Shown piece after piece: positions 44,468 to 53,650 of a DNA stretch of 64,000 nucleotides. The notes under the pieces are model-generated. The model was given only the letters and a program-made list of their open reading frames with translations, did not search any database and was not told where the DNA came from. Each line of letters begins with the position of its first letter. Position 1 is the stretch's first letter. This DNA comes from Nibribacter roseus. GTDB lineage: Bacteria > Bacteroidota > Bacteroidia > Cytophagales > Hymenobacteraceae. The stretch covers positions 144,884-208,883 of the forward strand of contig NZ_JBHSYQ010000001.1 in assembly GCF_042662225.1 (NCBI RefSeq), written 5' to 3'. The translations under genes and the position numbers were made by a program.

Positions 44468-45868
44468 ATGGACGATAATTTTGATGAGCTTTCCGGCGAA
44501 GACATGGACCTGGTGAACAGGTTTGAACAGATGCTGGAAACAAATACAACCTTCTTTTTTGATCTCTCAGACTTTGAGACGATCATAGACTATTATGCCA
44601 ATAGCTTTAATTACAGTCAAGCTTTAGTGGCCTGTAATGCTGGTATAGCGCAGTACCCTTTTTCTACGCAACTATTGATAGATAAGGCACAAGTGCTGGC
44701 CATGCTAGGGGCGTTTGATGAAGCACTGGTTCTGGTGGAGGAAGTTGCTCAGTTAGAACCTGACAATGAAGATGTAAACCTGACCAAAGGAATCATCTTT
44801 AACCAAAAAGGAGATTTCGCCTTAGCCATTAATTGTTTCAAGCTGGCATTAGAACAGTCAGAAGTAAAAGATGATATCTATTTCAACATAGGATTGTCTT
44901 ACCAAAGTTGGGGCAAGTTCAAAGCCGCCATGAAGTACTATAAAAAAAGTCTTCGGCTGAACATTCAGAATGAACTTGCTTTGCAGGAGCTGTTATATTG
45001 TTTAGAAATAACCGGTGATGGCGAAGGAGTAGTATCCTTCTTTCAGGAATTCGTGGACGCAGACCCGTATTCGTCAATGGCGTGGTTCACTTTAGGTCTA
45101 TCTCAAAGCCGCTTAGGCAACTACGAGCAAGCTGTTGGGGCGTACGAATACGCAACTTTGATTAAACCAGATTTTGCCGCCGCTCATGTAAACTTAGCCA
45201 ATAACTTTGTGTACTTGGGAGAGTTCTCTAAGGCAATTGAAGCTTTTCAGGCTGCTGCTGCCTTAGATGAACCTAATGCTGATATTCTCTGCAACATTGG
45301 GGAGTGCTATGAAAAATTGTCTCAGTGGGACTTGGCGCATAGGTATTACCAAAAAGCCATAGACCTAGCTCCCGAAATGGACGAGGCATGGTTTGGAATA
45401 GGTATTATTCTAGACCTGCAGGGCAAGTGGCTGGAGGCTGTGCATTATTACCGAAAAGCGATCTCCTTTTTTTCAGACAACTCGGATTATTGGTTGGCTT
45501 TAGCCGCGGCGGAGTATCAATTGGGTAATATTATTTCTAGTGTAGAAGCATACGAGCAGGCTAGTATTATAGCGCCAGAGAATAAAGATATATGGTTGAA
45601 CTGGTCAATTATCTTATATGAGCAGGGTAACTATGAGGGAGCTATAGACTTGCTGATGAATGCAGTAGAGCTGCAACCCGATGAGTCTGAATTACATTAT
45701 AGGCTTTGTGCGTATAGTCTGGCGGCAGGAAAATACAAGCAGGCATACAATTATTTAGAAAATGCTTTAATTTTGAATTTCGATAAGCATAAGCTTCTAT
45801 TTGAATTCTTTCCTGAGCTGGAGTCACAGCGAGCATTGGCCCGCTTGATAGACCAGTACCGTAAATAG
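44468..45868 (+). CDS. Tetratricopeptide-repeat protein
   Basis: A 466-residue cytoplasmic protein made almost wholly of about 11 TPR units (examples: NIGLSYQSWGKFKAAMKYYK, AHVNLANNFVYLGEFSKAIE, AWFGIGIILDLQGKWLEA). There is no signal peptide. The N terminus is acidic (MDDNFDELSGEDMDL). TPR arrays are protein-binding scaffolds; the partner is unknown. It lies nine bases before the ComA-like gene, so the two are probably co-transcribed. Confidence 0.92.
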   Translation: MDDNFDELSGEDMDLVNRFEQMLETNTTFFFDLSDFETIIDYYANSFNYSQALVACNAGIAQYPFSTQLLIDKAQVLAMLGAFDEALVLVEEVAQLEPDNEDVNLTKGIIFNQKGDFALAINCFKLALEQSEVKDDIYFNIGLSYQSWGKFKAAMKYYKKSLRLNIQNELALQELLYCLEITGDGEGVVSFFQEFVDADPYSSMAWFTLGLSQSRLGNYEQAVGAYEYATLIKPDFAAAHVNLANNFVYLGEFSKAIEAFQAAAALDEPNADILCNIGECYEKLSQWDLAHRYYQKAIDLAPEMDEAWFGIGIILDLQGKWLEAVHYYRKAISFFSDNSDYWLALAAAEYQLGNIISSVEAYEQASIIAPENKDIWLNWSIILYEQGNYEGAIDLLMNAVELQPDESELHYRLCAYSLAAGKYKQAYNYLENALILNFDKHKLLFEFFPELESQRALARLIDQYRK

Positions 45869-45877
45869 CCCCAATAC

Positions 45878-46660
45878 ATGAATTACGAACTTTCCCAGTT
45901 GCCAGAGCGCACTTCCAAACCAAGAGAAAGCGGTTTCACTATGGCCATGGACAAAGGCCTAAGCCTAAGAGAAACCGAGAATTTTGTGGAGGTAGCCGGA
46001 GAATACGTTGATATCGTTAAACTTGGCTGGGCAACCTCGTTCGTAACGCCAAACCTTGATAAAAAACTATCCATATATGAGGCAGCTGGTATTCCGGTTT
46101 ACTTTGGAGGTACCTTGTTTGAGGCCTTTATTGTGCGTGATATGTTTGAAGACTACCGGCGGCTACTTGATAAGTACCAGTTAAAGTACGCTGAAGTGTC
46201 TGACGGTTCCATTGAAATCAACCATGATCGTAAGTGTGAATTCATTCGGGCATTGTCTGATCAGGTAACGGTGCTGTCTGAGGTTGGGTCAAAAGACGCT
46301 GAAAAAATTATTCCGCCGTACAAATGGATCAGCCTTATGCAGGCAGAGTTAGATGCCGGCGCTTGGAAAGTAATTGGTGAAGCACGGGAAGGCGGAAATG
46401 TAGGGTTGTTCAGATCAACCGGAGAAGTGAGAAGCGGTCTGGTAGATGAGATTTTGACCAAAATTCCGTTTGAAAAGATTATTTGGGAAGCTCCTCAAAA
46501 AGGGCAACAGGTTTTCTTTATCAAATTACTTGGTGCCAACGTGAATCTTGGGAATATAGCACCTAATGAAATTATACCGCTGGAAACTATCCGCCTAGGC
46601 TTAAGGGGCGATACCTTCTCTGACTTTTTGGATAAGGAGCAAACAAATCTTTTGAAGTAA
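45878..46660 (+). CDS. comA: Phosphosulfolactate synthase (ComA family)
   Basis: A 260-residue TIM-barrel protein of the ComA family. The founding enzyme adds sulfite to phosphoenolpyruvate to give phosphosulfolactate, the first step of coenzyme M synthesis in methanogens; bacterial members feed other sulfonates. Family segments: TMAMDKGLSLRETENF, VDIVKLGWATSFV, VYFGGTLFEAFI, EVSDGSIEI, ISLMQAELDAGAWKVIGEAREGGNVGLF and LGLRGDTF. No ComB or ComC is adjacent. A role in making sulfolactate or cysteate for the sulfonolipids common in this order is attractive but inferred. Confidence 0.88.
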   Translation: MNYELSQLPERTSKPRESGFTMAMDKGLSLRETENFVEVAGEYVDIVKLGWATSFVTPNLDKKLSIYEAAGIPVYFGGTLFEAFIVRDMFEDYRRLLDKYQLKYAEVSDGSIEINHDRKCEFIRALSDQVTVLSEVGSKDAEKIIPPYKWISLMQAELDAGAWKVIGEAREGGNVGLFRSTGEVRSGLVDEILTKIPFEKIIWEAPQKGQQVFFIKLLGANVNLGNIAPNEIIPLETIRLGLRGDTFSDFLDKEQTNLLK

Positions 46661-46750
46661 ATTTTCCTCTTACATATAATTGCCCACAGGACTAGTTCCT
46701 TTGGGCAATTACTTTTTATTAAAGAAATTTAAGGCTAACACCTCAGGTAC

Positions 46751-47695
46751 ATGCAAAAAAGAACTTTCAGGGAATATCTTCTGCTGTTTTTAAAAGGAAT
46801 GGCCATGGGGGCGGCAGACGTGGTGCCTGGTGTATCTGGTGGCACCATTGCTTTTATCACAGGCATTTATGAAGAGCTATTGGGGGCTATTCGTTCAGTG
46901 AACGGGGAAGCTTTGAAATTACTTAGCAAGTTTAATTTAAAAGGCTTTTGGCAGCACATCAACGGCAGCTTTCTGGTGGTGTTGGTGGCAGGCATTCTTT
47001 TTTCTGTTGCCTCGCTGTCTAATGTTATTCTGTTCTTGTTGGAGAATTACCCAGAGTTGCTTTGGGCCTTTTTCTTTGGACTTATTGTGGCCTCGGCGGT
47101 GGTGGTAAGTAAACAGATTACTAATTGGTCTCTTCCAGTCATACTGGCCGGCGTAATAGGGGCGGTGGTTGCCTATCTGGTGACGGTAGCCACACCTACC
47201 CAGTCACCAGAAACCTATTGGTTTATTTTTCTTTGCGGGGCCATTGCCATTTGCGCCATGATCTTGCCTGGTGTTTCCGGAAGCTTTTTGTTGGTGTTAC
47301 TTGCTAAGTATGAATTTATACTTAATGCGGTAAAAGAACTGAAGATTGCTGTAGTGCTAACCTTTGCCGCGGGCTGTGTTACGGGGCTGTTGCTCTTCTC
47401 GCATGTGCTAAACTGGGCGCTGAAGAATTACTATAATGTATCTGTTGCATTATTGACAGGTTTTATGATAGGGTCTTTAAACAAGGTCTGGCCATGGAAG
47501 GAAACCCTTGAAACCTACACAGACCGGCACGGAGTGGTGAAACCTTTGGTGCAGAGCAATGTGCTGCCCCAGAATTATTTTGAGATCACTGGTCAAGAGC
47601 CGTACATAATGTTCGGAGTTGGTTTAGCTGTTGTAGGGTTTGCCCTAGTTTATATTTTAGATTATTTTACTTCAGACAATACTTCTGAAGCTTAA
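46751..47695 (+). CDS. DUF368 polyprenyl-phosphate translocase (PopT-type)
   Basis: A 314-residue inner-membrane protein with about nine hydrophobic segments and the duplicated signature GAADVVPGVSGGTIAFITGIY (near 18) and CAMILPGVSGSFLLVLLAKY (near 173), the inverted repeat of the DUF368 family. Members are reported to flip undecaprenyl phosphate back across the inner membrane, recycling the carrier used for peptidoglycan and polysaccharide synthesis. It stands between comA and aroE, and its proximity to the exopolysaccharide cassette fits carrier recycling (inference). Confidence 0.92.
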   Translation: MQKRTFREYLLLFLKGMAMGAADVVPGVSGGTIAFITGIYEELLGAIRSVNGEALKLLSKFNLKGFWQHINGSFLVVLVAGILFSVASLSNVILFLLENYPELLWAFFFGLIVASAVVVSKQITNWSLPVILAGVIGAVVAYLVTVATPTQSPETYWFIFLCGAIAICAMILPGVSGSFLLVLLAKYEFILNAVKELKIAVVLTFAAGCVTGLLLFSHVLNWALKNYYNVSVALLTGFMIGSLNKVWPWKETLETYTDRHGVVKPLVQSNVLPQNYFEITGQEPYIMFGVGLAVVGFALVYILDYFTSDNTSEA

Positions 47696-47727
47696 TTCAT
47701 AAAACCTTTTGTTTCTCTGAAGTTGCT

Positions 47728-48465
47728 ATGGAAAATGTTTATGGACTTGTGGGGTATAGACTTAGTCATTCATTTTCTCAAAAGTACTTCACAGATAAGT
47801 TTAGAGCTGAAGGCATAGTAGACAGCAAGTACCTGCTTTTTGAATTAGACAGTATTCAGGAGTTTCCTCAGTTGTTAAAGAATAATCTTAACCTAAGAGG
47901 GTTAAATGTTACCATTCCTTATAAAGAAACAATCATTCCGTTTTTAGATGAATTAGAGCCGGCCGCTGCTCGTATTGGGGCTGTGAATGTGATCAAGTTT
48001 GTTGATGGCAAGCTAGTAGGTCACAATTCAGATTACCAAGGTTTCATGCAGTCGCTCCAGAACTTTTATCCTTGCTACTCACAATCACAGGCGTTGGTAT
48101 TGGGTACTGGGGGAGCAGCCAAAGCTGTAATGGCTGCTTTAGAATACCTCAATATTGCTTACAAGGTAGTTTCCAGAGAAAAAAGGGAAGGCATACTTAC
48201 GTACCAGGAGCTGACGCAAAGCCTTATGTCTTCTGTTTCGTTAATTGTCAATGCATCGCCGGTAGGTACTTACCCTAAGGTAGAGGAAGCACCTAATATT
48301 CCGTATCATTTGCTTTCGTCGCACCATTACCTGTATGATTTGGTATACAACCCTGCTGAGACATTGTTTATGCAGAAGGGGAAAGAACAGGGGGCAAAGA
48401 CTATAAATGGGTATGAAATGCTTTGCCTGCAAGCCGAGGTAGCTTGGCAGATATGGAATAAATAA
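47728..48465 (+). CDS. aroE: Shikimate dehydrogenase
   Basis: A 245-residue NADP enzyme reducing 3-dehydroshikimate to shikimate in the aromatic amino-acid pathway. It has the substrate motif LSHSFSQKYF, NVTIPYKE with the catalytic Lys, HNSDYQGF with the catalytic Asp, the nucleotide-binding LVLGTGGAAKAV, and NASPVGTYP. It is slightly shorter than the E. coli enzyme, as is usual in Bacteroidota. It lies 32 bases after the DUF368 gene. Confidence 0.96.
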   Translation: MENVYGLVGYRLSHSFSQKYFTDKFRAEGIVDSKYLLFELDSIQEFPQLLKNNLNLRGLNVTIPYKETIIPFLDELEPAAARIGAVNVIKFVDGKLVGHNSDYQGFMQSLQNFYPCYSQSQALVLGTGGAAKAVMAALEYLNIAYKVVSREKREGILTYQELTQSLMSSVSLIVNASPVGTYPKVEEAPNIPYHLLSSHHYLYDLVYNPAETLFMQKGKEQGAKTINGYEMLCLQAEVAWQIWNK

Positions 48466-48511
48466 CTCTGTTTTAGGCTTATTTTTTGAAAAGTAAGCCT
48501 AAAACAGAGTT
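48464..48511. repeat. Family-1 palindromic repeat, copy 11 (overlaps stop codon)
   Basis: AACTCTGTTTTAGGCTTA at left and TAAGCCTAAAACAGAGTT at right pair exactly, with the usual T and A blocks between. The first two bases belong to the aroE stop codon. Confidence 0.88.
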
Positions 48512-48528
48512 CACAGTCTAATGTCATG

Positions 48529-48562
48529 AAAGCTGCATTGTTAGAGCAATGCAGCTTTTTTT
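48529..48562 (+). terminator. Rho-independent terminator of aroE
   Basis: Stem AAAGCTGCATTG / CAATGCAGCTTT, loop TTAGAG, then a T tract, shortly after the family-1 palindrome. Confidence 0.85.
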
Positions 48563-48715
48563 GTATCTATTGTATAGGGGGAGAGGTGAAGTTAGTTTGT
48601 CTATACCTTTAAGCGTTGAAGTTCTTTTGCAAAAAAAATGCAGGCAAAGATTTAGTCATGCAACCTTTGCCGTTGCCGAGGGCTCTTACTGTTAGATGAC
48701 GATATTTTACATCCG

Positions 48716-49291
48716 TTGAAAATTCTCTCGCCACAAAAGTCATCCGAAGCAGACCTGATAAAAGGGGCTGTAGCCGGAAAAAGAGAAGCTCAGCACCAGC
48801 TTTACCAGCGGTATGCCGGTAAAATGTTGGCGGTGAGTAAACGGTATGCCCGCACCGATTTTGAGGCGGAAGACATTCTGCAAGATGCTTTCCTGAAGGT
48901 TTTCATGTATATTAAAAATTTTAAAGGAGAGTGCCCCATAGAATTCTGGATTAAAAGAATTGTCATCAACACAGCCCTGAAGCACCAGCGCAGCAACGGA
49001 CATCTTTCTGTCACGGCCCAAGAAGATGAGTGGGACGAAGCCTCAGAGCAAGAGAGCTTAGACAGTAAGTATGGCTATGAAGAGCTATTGCAGTTGGTGA
49101 GGGAATTACCGCCAAGGTATCAGGCGGTGTTCAATTTATATGCCATTGAAGGATATTCCCACAAAGAGATTGGAGAGATGTTAGACATCACAGAAAGTAC
49201 TTCTAAGTCACAATACTCCCGTGCCAGAGCCAGCTTACGGCAAGCGGTGGTGCGGTTAAAAGGTAAATATCATGAAAAAGTTATCGGCTGA
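48716..49291 (+). CDS. RNA polymerase sigma factor, ECF type
   Basis: A 191-residue sigma-70-family factor with region 2 (~20-90; LYQRYAGKMLAVSKRYA, DFEAEDILQDAFLKVF) and region 4 (~125-180; LRELPPRYQAVFNLYAIEG, SHKEIGEMLDITESTSKSQY). It should direct transcription of an envelope- or stress-related regulon. No ATG or GTG is available: an in-frame TAG at 48653 precedes TTG at 48716, which I take as the start. The gene overlaps the next one by 20 bases, so synthesis is coupled to its probable antagonist. Confidence 0.92.
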   Translation: MKILSPQKSSEADLIKGAVAGKREAQHQLYQRYAGKMLAVSKRYARTDFEAEDILQDAFLKVFMYIKNFKGECPIEFWIKRIVINTALKHQRSNGHLSVTAQEDEWDEASEQESLDSKYGYEELLQLVRELPPRYQAVFNLYAIEGYSHKEIGEMLDITESTSKSQYSRARASLRQAVVRLKGKYHEKVIG

Positions 49292-50855
49292 GGAAAAGCA
49301 CGATCCTTCTTTGGAAGATATTTTCAGAGAGGGCTTTGAAGGAGCGGAGAGTACACCCTCTAGCAAGATTTGGGAAAACCTGAATCGGGAGCTGGAAAAC
49401 CAGGAGCTGAAAAAGTACCGGGGCCAAGTGTTCTGGTATAGGGCTGCCGCTGCGGCTATTTTGTTGCTCCTGGTATCTGCAGGGGCTTTCTTGTGGAACA
49501 GTAATGATGGATTAGACCTAGTGTCTGAAGGCACAGTAGCTTTATCTAAAGAGCAAAGCAATAAGCTGGAACTAAATCAAAGAGTAAAGAAATCTGTGGC
49601 GAACGGTGGCGTTTCTTCAGATTATGTAGACGAAGGATTAGCGTCTGTTTCAGGTCCGTTTTCTGAAAAACAGGCTAAAAACACTAGAGAAGTGCTGAGG
49701 GGGGAAAAAGCAATTGCCACTGTTGACCAAGTTAAGAAAGGAAGTAGTAGCCAAGTGAAGGAAACGGCGCCAGGCTTTGAACCCACAGAGGAAGTAATAG
49801 CCCAGGTAAAAATAGATTCAAATTCTAACTCAGGCTCAAAATCATCTACTGGCTTAGAAGCAGAATTGGCTGTAGCAGCACCAGTAAATCCTGCTACAGC
49901 AAGTAGCGTTACGGCATTAAATGGACTTTCAGGTGGAGTTGTTACAAAAGCAGACTCTGCGGCAGAAGAAAAACCGGGTACATTGCTCTTACGGAAAAGC
50001 AGCCCTGATCAATTGTTAGCCCAAACAGCCGCAGAGAGAAAAGAAATAAGCCCTGCCGTCGCTGAGGTCTCTAAGTGGAGCCTTTCGCTTGCGTATGCTC
50101 CCCAATATGCTTATTCCCCCATAAAACTAAATGAAGGAAGTATGGCGCCGGCTTCCTTTACTGAACTGTCTGCTGCCCAACCTCAGGTATACCAAGAGTA
50201 CCAAAAGGCAATGCGTGAGTTTAACCAGAGCTATAGTCCGTCATATTCTTACAGCGCCAGATTGGGTGCAAGCTACAGCATCAATGATAAGTGGCATGTT
50301 GAAAGTGGCCTTCTATACGCTGAAAATGTGGCCACCACCACTCATTCCTATGTTATAAACAGCACCAGTACTGACCAAATGTCAAACCGGTTGGCAGTGC
50401 TCAGAGCAGAACCAATATTTAATAATGTTGCTCAATACCAAACAGGCAATGTTGTTTCTGTTTCTAAATCAGATACCTACACCACCCAGTACCGATACCA
50501 GCAAGTAGGGTTGCCAGTCCGGATTGGGTACAGGCATGACTTGAGCAAGTTCTTTGCCTATGCCTCTGGCGGAGTTAACTTGAATCTATTGCTGAAAAAC
50601 AGCATTACGCCCCAAAATAATCAGCTGGAGACAGTGCACTATGAGTTTGGAAATGAAAACTCTCCCTTCAGGTCATGGCAGTGTTTTTCAGTTACTTCAG
50701 TAGGGTTAGGGTACGAGCTTAATGATAAAGTTAGTGTTATGGTGGCGCCAGAGGTAACCTATGCCCTTACCCCTTTCCTGAAAGAAAGCGAAAGTCAACC
50801 CAATGCTTTTCAGTTTGGACTTAGTATAGGTAGCAAATGGCGTATATATAAATAA
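49272..50855 (+). CDS. Anti-sigma-like membrane protein with outer-membrane barrel-like C terminus
   Basis: A 527-residue protein. Residues 1-54 are charged and cytoplasmic-looking (DPSLEDIFREGFEGAEST, KIWENLNRELENQELKKY). A single membrane helix follows (~57-76, AAAAAILLLLVSAGAFLW), then a 190-residue Ser/Ala/Lys-rich linker, and from ~268 a barrel-like domain (WSLSLAYAPQYAYSP, YSARLGASYSINDKWHVESG, YQQVGLPVRIGYRH, FAYASGGVNLNLLL) of the PorT/OMP_b-brl kind. By gene order it is probably the regulator of the overlapping sigma factor. How one chain could hold an inner-membrane helix and an outer-membrane barrel is unresolved; the barrel part might be periplasmic. Confidence 0.85.
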   Translation: MKKLSAEEKHDPSLEDIFREGFEGAESTPSSKIWENLNRELENQELKKYRGQVFWYRAAAAAILLLLVSAGAFLWNSNDGLDLVSEGTVALSKEQSNKLELNQRVKKSVANGGVSSDYVDEGLASVSGPFSEKQAKNTREVLRGEKAIATVDQVKKGSSSQVKETAPGFEPTEEVIAQVKIDSNSNSGSKSSTGLEAELAVAAPVNPATASSVTALNGLSGGVVTKADSAAEEKPGTLLLRKSSPDQLLAQTAAERKEISPAVAEVSKWSLSLAYAPQYAYSPIKLNEGSMAPASFTELSAAQPQVYQEYQKAMREFNQSYSPSYSYSARLGASYSINDKWHVESGLLYAENVATTTHSYVINSTSTDQMSNRLAVLRAEPIFNNVAQYQTGNVVSVSKSDTYTTQYRYQQVGLPVRIGYRHDLSKFFAYASGGVNLNLLLKNSITPQNNQLETVHYEFGNENSPFRSWQCFSVTSVGLGYELNDKVSVMVAPEVTYALTPFLKESESQPNAFQFGLSIGSKWRIYK

Positions 50856-51076
50856 AATATATTTGTACATTAGACGTTGTCAATTCAGCCTATCTTCAGT
50901 TTTGTGAGGTTGTATAAAATATTTAAAAAGTCTTTTTGCTTTTTATTTTAAATTTGATTCTAAATATTTACCTTATAACGATATTTAGCCAGCCCATCAA
51001 ATTCAATCCTTAGCAACCGGTTAGAACCAATTCTAGCTGATTCTTTCGCAGATTTTTTCTACAAAAAGAAATTATA

Positions 51077-51295
51077 ATGCATAAAACTTACACTATCCCC
51101 AAGGTGCTAAGAACTTGGGTGTTGCTATTTTCCGTTCCGCTTTATGTAGGAGGTGCTTCTCTTTGGATGAAGGAAGAAATTAAAATGGTTCTTACGGAGA
51201 AAGATAGAGGGCAGGTAATACTCTCTATAAAGGCGCATGAGCAGAAACCTTTTGCAGTAGAGACTTTAAGAAACCAAATGGTTTACATGCCATAG
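51077..51295 (+). CDS. Small predicted membrane protein, 72 residues
   Basis: Encodes 72 residues with one hydrophobic helix (~11-30, LRTWVLLFSVPLYVGGAS) preceded by basic residues and followed by a charged tail (KEEIKMVLTEKDRGQVILSIKAHEQKP). It lies alone in a 742-base interval between the anti-sigma-like gene and uvrB. The N-in, charged-out plan looks like a real small membrane protein, but there is no family match I can name, so a chance frame is possible. Confidence 0.45.
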   Translation: MHKTYTIPKVLRTWVLLFSVPLYVGGASLWMKEEIKMVLTEKDRGQVILSIKAHEQKPFAVETLRNQMVYMP

Positions 51296-51458
51296 TTCGT
51301 TGCCAATGAACCCTAGTTGTAATTTGGTGCCTATTCTATTTCATCACCCTTACTTCTCTTGCCTACAGTACGCGCGATTTCTATACAGGCTGAAAGCGAT
51401 GGCTGGGTAAGCTTATAAGTGAAAGTTTTTTAAAGGCGAGAGCCTTATATAATAGTTG

Positions 51459-51486
51459 AACGCCGCTTATTAAAAGCGGCGTTTTT
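51459..51486 (+). terminator. Rho-independent terminator
   Basis: Stem AACGCCGCTT / AAGCGGCGTT with loop ATTAA-type and five T, downstream of the 72-residue frame and supporting a transcript there. Confidence 0.85.
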
Positions 51487-51516
51487 CGTTTATTTACAGA
51501 AAAACAGCCCAAAAAC
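51481..51516. repeat. Family-1 palindromic repeat, copy 12
   Basis: GTTTTTCGTTTATTTACAG followed by AAAAACAGCCCAAAAAC. It begins in the right arm and T tract of the terminator before it. Confidence 0.6.
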
Positions 51517-51572
51517 GCTACTTTCTTTAGCAAATGCTAAACTCTATTGCGCCAGCAGATGTTATAATACGT

Positions 51573-51580
51573 TACCTTTG
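51573..51580 (+). promoter_or_regulatory. Promoter -7 box of uvrB
   Basis: TACCTTTG, exact match to TAnnTTTG, 17 bases before the uvrB ATG, implying a leader of only about 10 bases. No TTG at the right distance is present. Confidence 0.45.
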
Positions 51581-51597
51581 ATTGTAAATCTTCGCGC

Positions 51598-53631
51598 ATG
51601 AAGTTTAGACTAACCTCAGAATTCAAACCTACTGGCGATCAGCCCCGCGCCATTGCCCAACTTGTTGAGGGTGTGAACAACGGAGAGCACGCCCAAGTAC
51701 TACTGGGAGCCACCGGTACCGGTAAAACCTTTACAGTGGCCAACGTGGTGCAGCAAGTGCAGAAGCCTACGCTGGTACTTTGCCACAATAAAACGCTGGC
51801 CGCCCAGCTTTACGGCGAATTCAAACAATTTTTCCCCGACAACGCAGTAGAGTATTTTATCTCCTACTACGACTACTACCAACCCGAAGCGTACATTGCT
51901 TCTTCTGATGTGTTCATTGAGAAAGACTTGGCTATCAACGAAGAGATTGAAAAGCTCCGGCTACACTGTACCTCTGCTTTGCTATCTGGAAGACGTGATG
52001 TGATTGTAGTAGCATCGGTAAGCTGTATCTACGGTATCGGTAACCCCGAGGAGTTCGGGAAGAACGTGATTCCGTTGGCGCCTGGCATGCGGGTAAGCCG
52101 GAATAATCTGCTTTACCAGTTTGTGTCTATCTTGTATAGCCGCACCGAAGTAGAGTTCACACGTGGAACCTTCAGGGTGAAAGGCGATACTGTGGACATT
52201 TTTCCGGCCTATGCTGACTTTGCTTACCGCATTTACTTCTGGGGCGATGAAATTGAATCTATCCAGCGCATTGACCCGCAATCTGGCAAAAAAATAGCCG
52301 ATGAAGAAGGAATTACGCTGTACCCAGCCAACCTCTTCGTGACAGGCAAGGACACCTTGAACCAAGCCATCAACGAGATTCAGTTTGACATGGTGGCCCA
52401 GCACGAGTACTTCCTGAAAGAGGGGCGTGACAATGAAGCCAAGCGCATAAAAGAGCGCACCGAGTTTGACTTGGAGATGATTCGGGAACTGGGCTACTGC
52501 TCAGGTATTGAAAATTACTCCCGCTACTTTGACCGTCGGCAGCCGGGATCCCGGCCGTTCTGTTTGCTCGACTATTTCCCAGATGACTTCCTGATGGTGA
52601 TAGATGAGAGCCACGCCACGTTGCCGCAGGTGCGGGCCATGTGGGGCGGTGACCGCTCCCGCAAAACGGCACTGGTGGAATATGGCTTCCGTTTGCCGGC
52701 GGCTATGGACAACCGCCCGCTTACGTTCAATGAATTTGAAAGCCTCATGCACCAGGTCATCTTCGTGAGCGCTACACCCGGAGACTATGAGATTCAGAAA
52801 TCTGAGGGCGTGATTGTAGAGCAGATTATCCGGCCAACTGGTTTGCTTGATCCGGAGATTGAAATTAGGCCAAGCCAGAACCAGATTGACGACTTGCTGG
52901 ACGAGGTGGACAACCGAATCAAAGCCGGGGACCGTGTTTTGGTGACCACGCTCACCAAGCGAATGGCAGAGGAGTTGAGTAAGTACATGGAGCGCCTAAA
53001 TATCAAGGTGAAGTACATTCACTCAGAAGTGAAATCTCTGGAGCGGGTGGAGATTCTACGGGAACTTCGCCTGGGAGATATTGATGTGCTCATTGGGGTA
53101 AACCTGCTCCGTGAGGGACTTGACTTACCAGAGGTGAGTTTGGTAGCCATTCTAGATACCGATAAGGAGGGCTTCCTGCGTGACCAGCGCTCGTTGATTC
53201 AGACCATTGGCCGCGCGGCCCGGAACGAGAACGGAAAAGTACTCATGTACGCTGACCGCATCACGGGTTCCATGCAACGGGCTATCGACGAGACTAACCG
53301 CCGCAGGGCTACTCAAATGGAATACAACCTCGAGCATGGAATCACGCCACGCACCGTGTACAAATCTAAAGAAGCCATCATGGGTCAAACCTCAGTGGCA
53401 GACTCAAATAAGCGGGAACCAAAGGCTTACGCCGGCCCGGATGAGAATGCTTTGGCCATTGCCGCTGACCCGGTGGTGCAGTACATGAAGCGCGACGAGC
53501 TGGAGAAAGTCATCAAGAAAACCGAGAAGCAAATGGAGGCCGCCGCCAAGGAGCTAGACTTCCTGCAAGCTGCCAAGTATCGTGATGAACTAGCGGAACT
53601 GCGTAAAATGTTGAAGAACAAACGGGACTAA
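51598..53631 (+). CDS. uvrB: Excinuclease ABC subunit B
   Basis: A 677-residue DNA-damage recognition helicase of nucleotide excision repair, working with UvrA and UvrC. Motifs: Walker A GATGTGKTFTVAN, the beta-hairpin region YYDYYQPEAYI, DESHATLPQ, VSATPG, LREGLDLPEVSLV, QTIGRAARNENG, and a C-terminal UVR domain (~636-672, KEMEAAAKELDF-type helix pair). Normal length. It appears monocistronic. Confidence 0.98.
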   Translation: MKFRLTSEFKPTGDQPRAIAQLVEGVNNGEHAQVLLGATGTGKTFTVANVVQQVQKPTLVLCHNKTLAAQLYGEFKQFFPDNAVEYFISYYDYYQPEAYIASSDVFIEKDLAINEEIEKLRLHCTSALLSGRRDVIVVASVSCIYGIGNPEEFGKNVIPLAPGMRVSRNNLLYQFVSILYSRTEVEFTRGTFRVKGDTVDIFPAYADFAYRIYFWGDEIESIQRIDPQSGKKIADEEGITLYPANLFVTGKDTLNQAINEIQFDMVAQHEYFLKEGRDNEAKRIKERTEFDLEMIRELGYCSGIENYSRYFDRRQPGSRPFCLLDYFPDDFLMVIDESHATLPQVRAMWGGDRSRKTALVEYGFRLPAAMDNRPLTFNEFESLMHQVIFVSATPGDYEIQKSEGVIVEQIIRPTGLLDPEIEIRPSQNQIDDLLDEVDNRIKAGDRVLVTTLTKRMAEELSKYMERLNIKVKYIHSEVKSLERVEILRELRLGDIDVLIGVNLLREGLDLPEVSLVAILDTDKEGFLRDQRSLIQTIGRAARNENGKVLMYADRITGSMQRAIDETNRRRATQMEYNLEHGITPRTVYKSKEAIMGQTSVADSNKREPKAYAGPDENALAIAADPVVQYMKRDELEKVIKKTEKQMEAAAKELDFLQAAKYRDELAELRKMLKNKRD

Positions 53632-53650
53632 TAATCCTGTCATTTATATA

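Larger units (their letters stand above)
51296..51597. other. Intergenic region before uvrB
   Basis: About 300 bases containing a terminator, a family-1 repeat and the -7 box TACCTTTG (51573-51580) close to the uvrB start. Nothing else was recognised. Confidence 0.5.

Noticed and set aside
51700..53621. Several antisense frames within uvrB, and similar ones within paoABC
   Set aside because: They mirror the codon structure of strong genes on the other strand and show no independent homology or start context.
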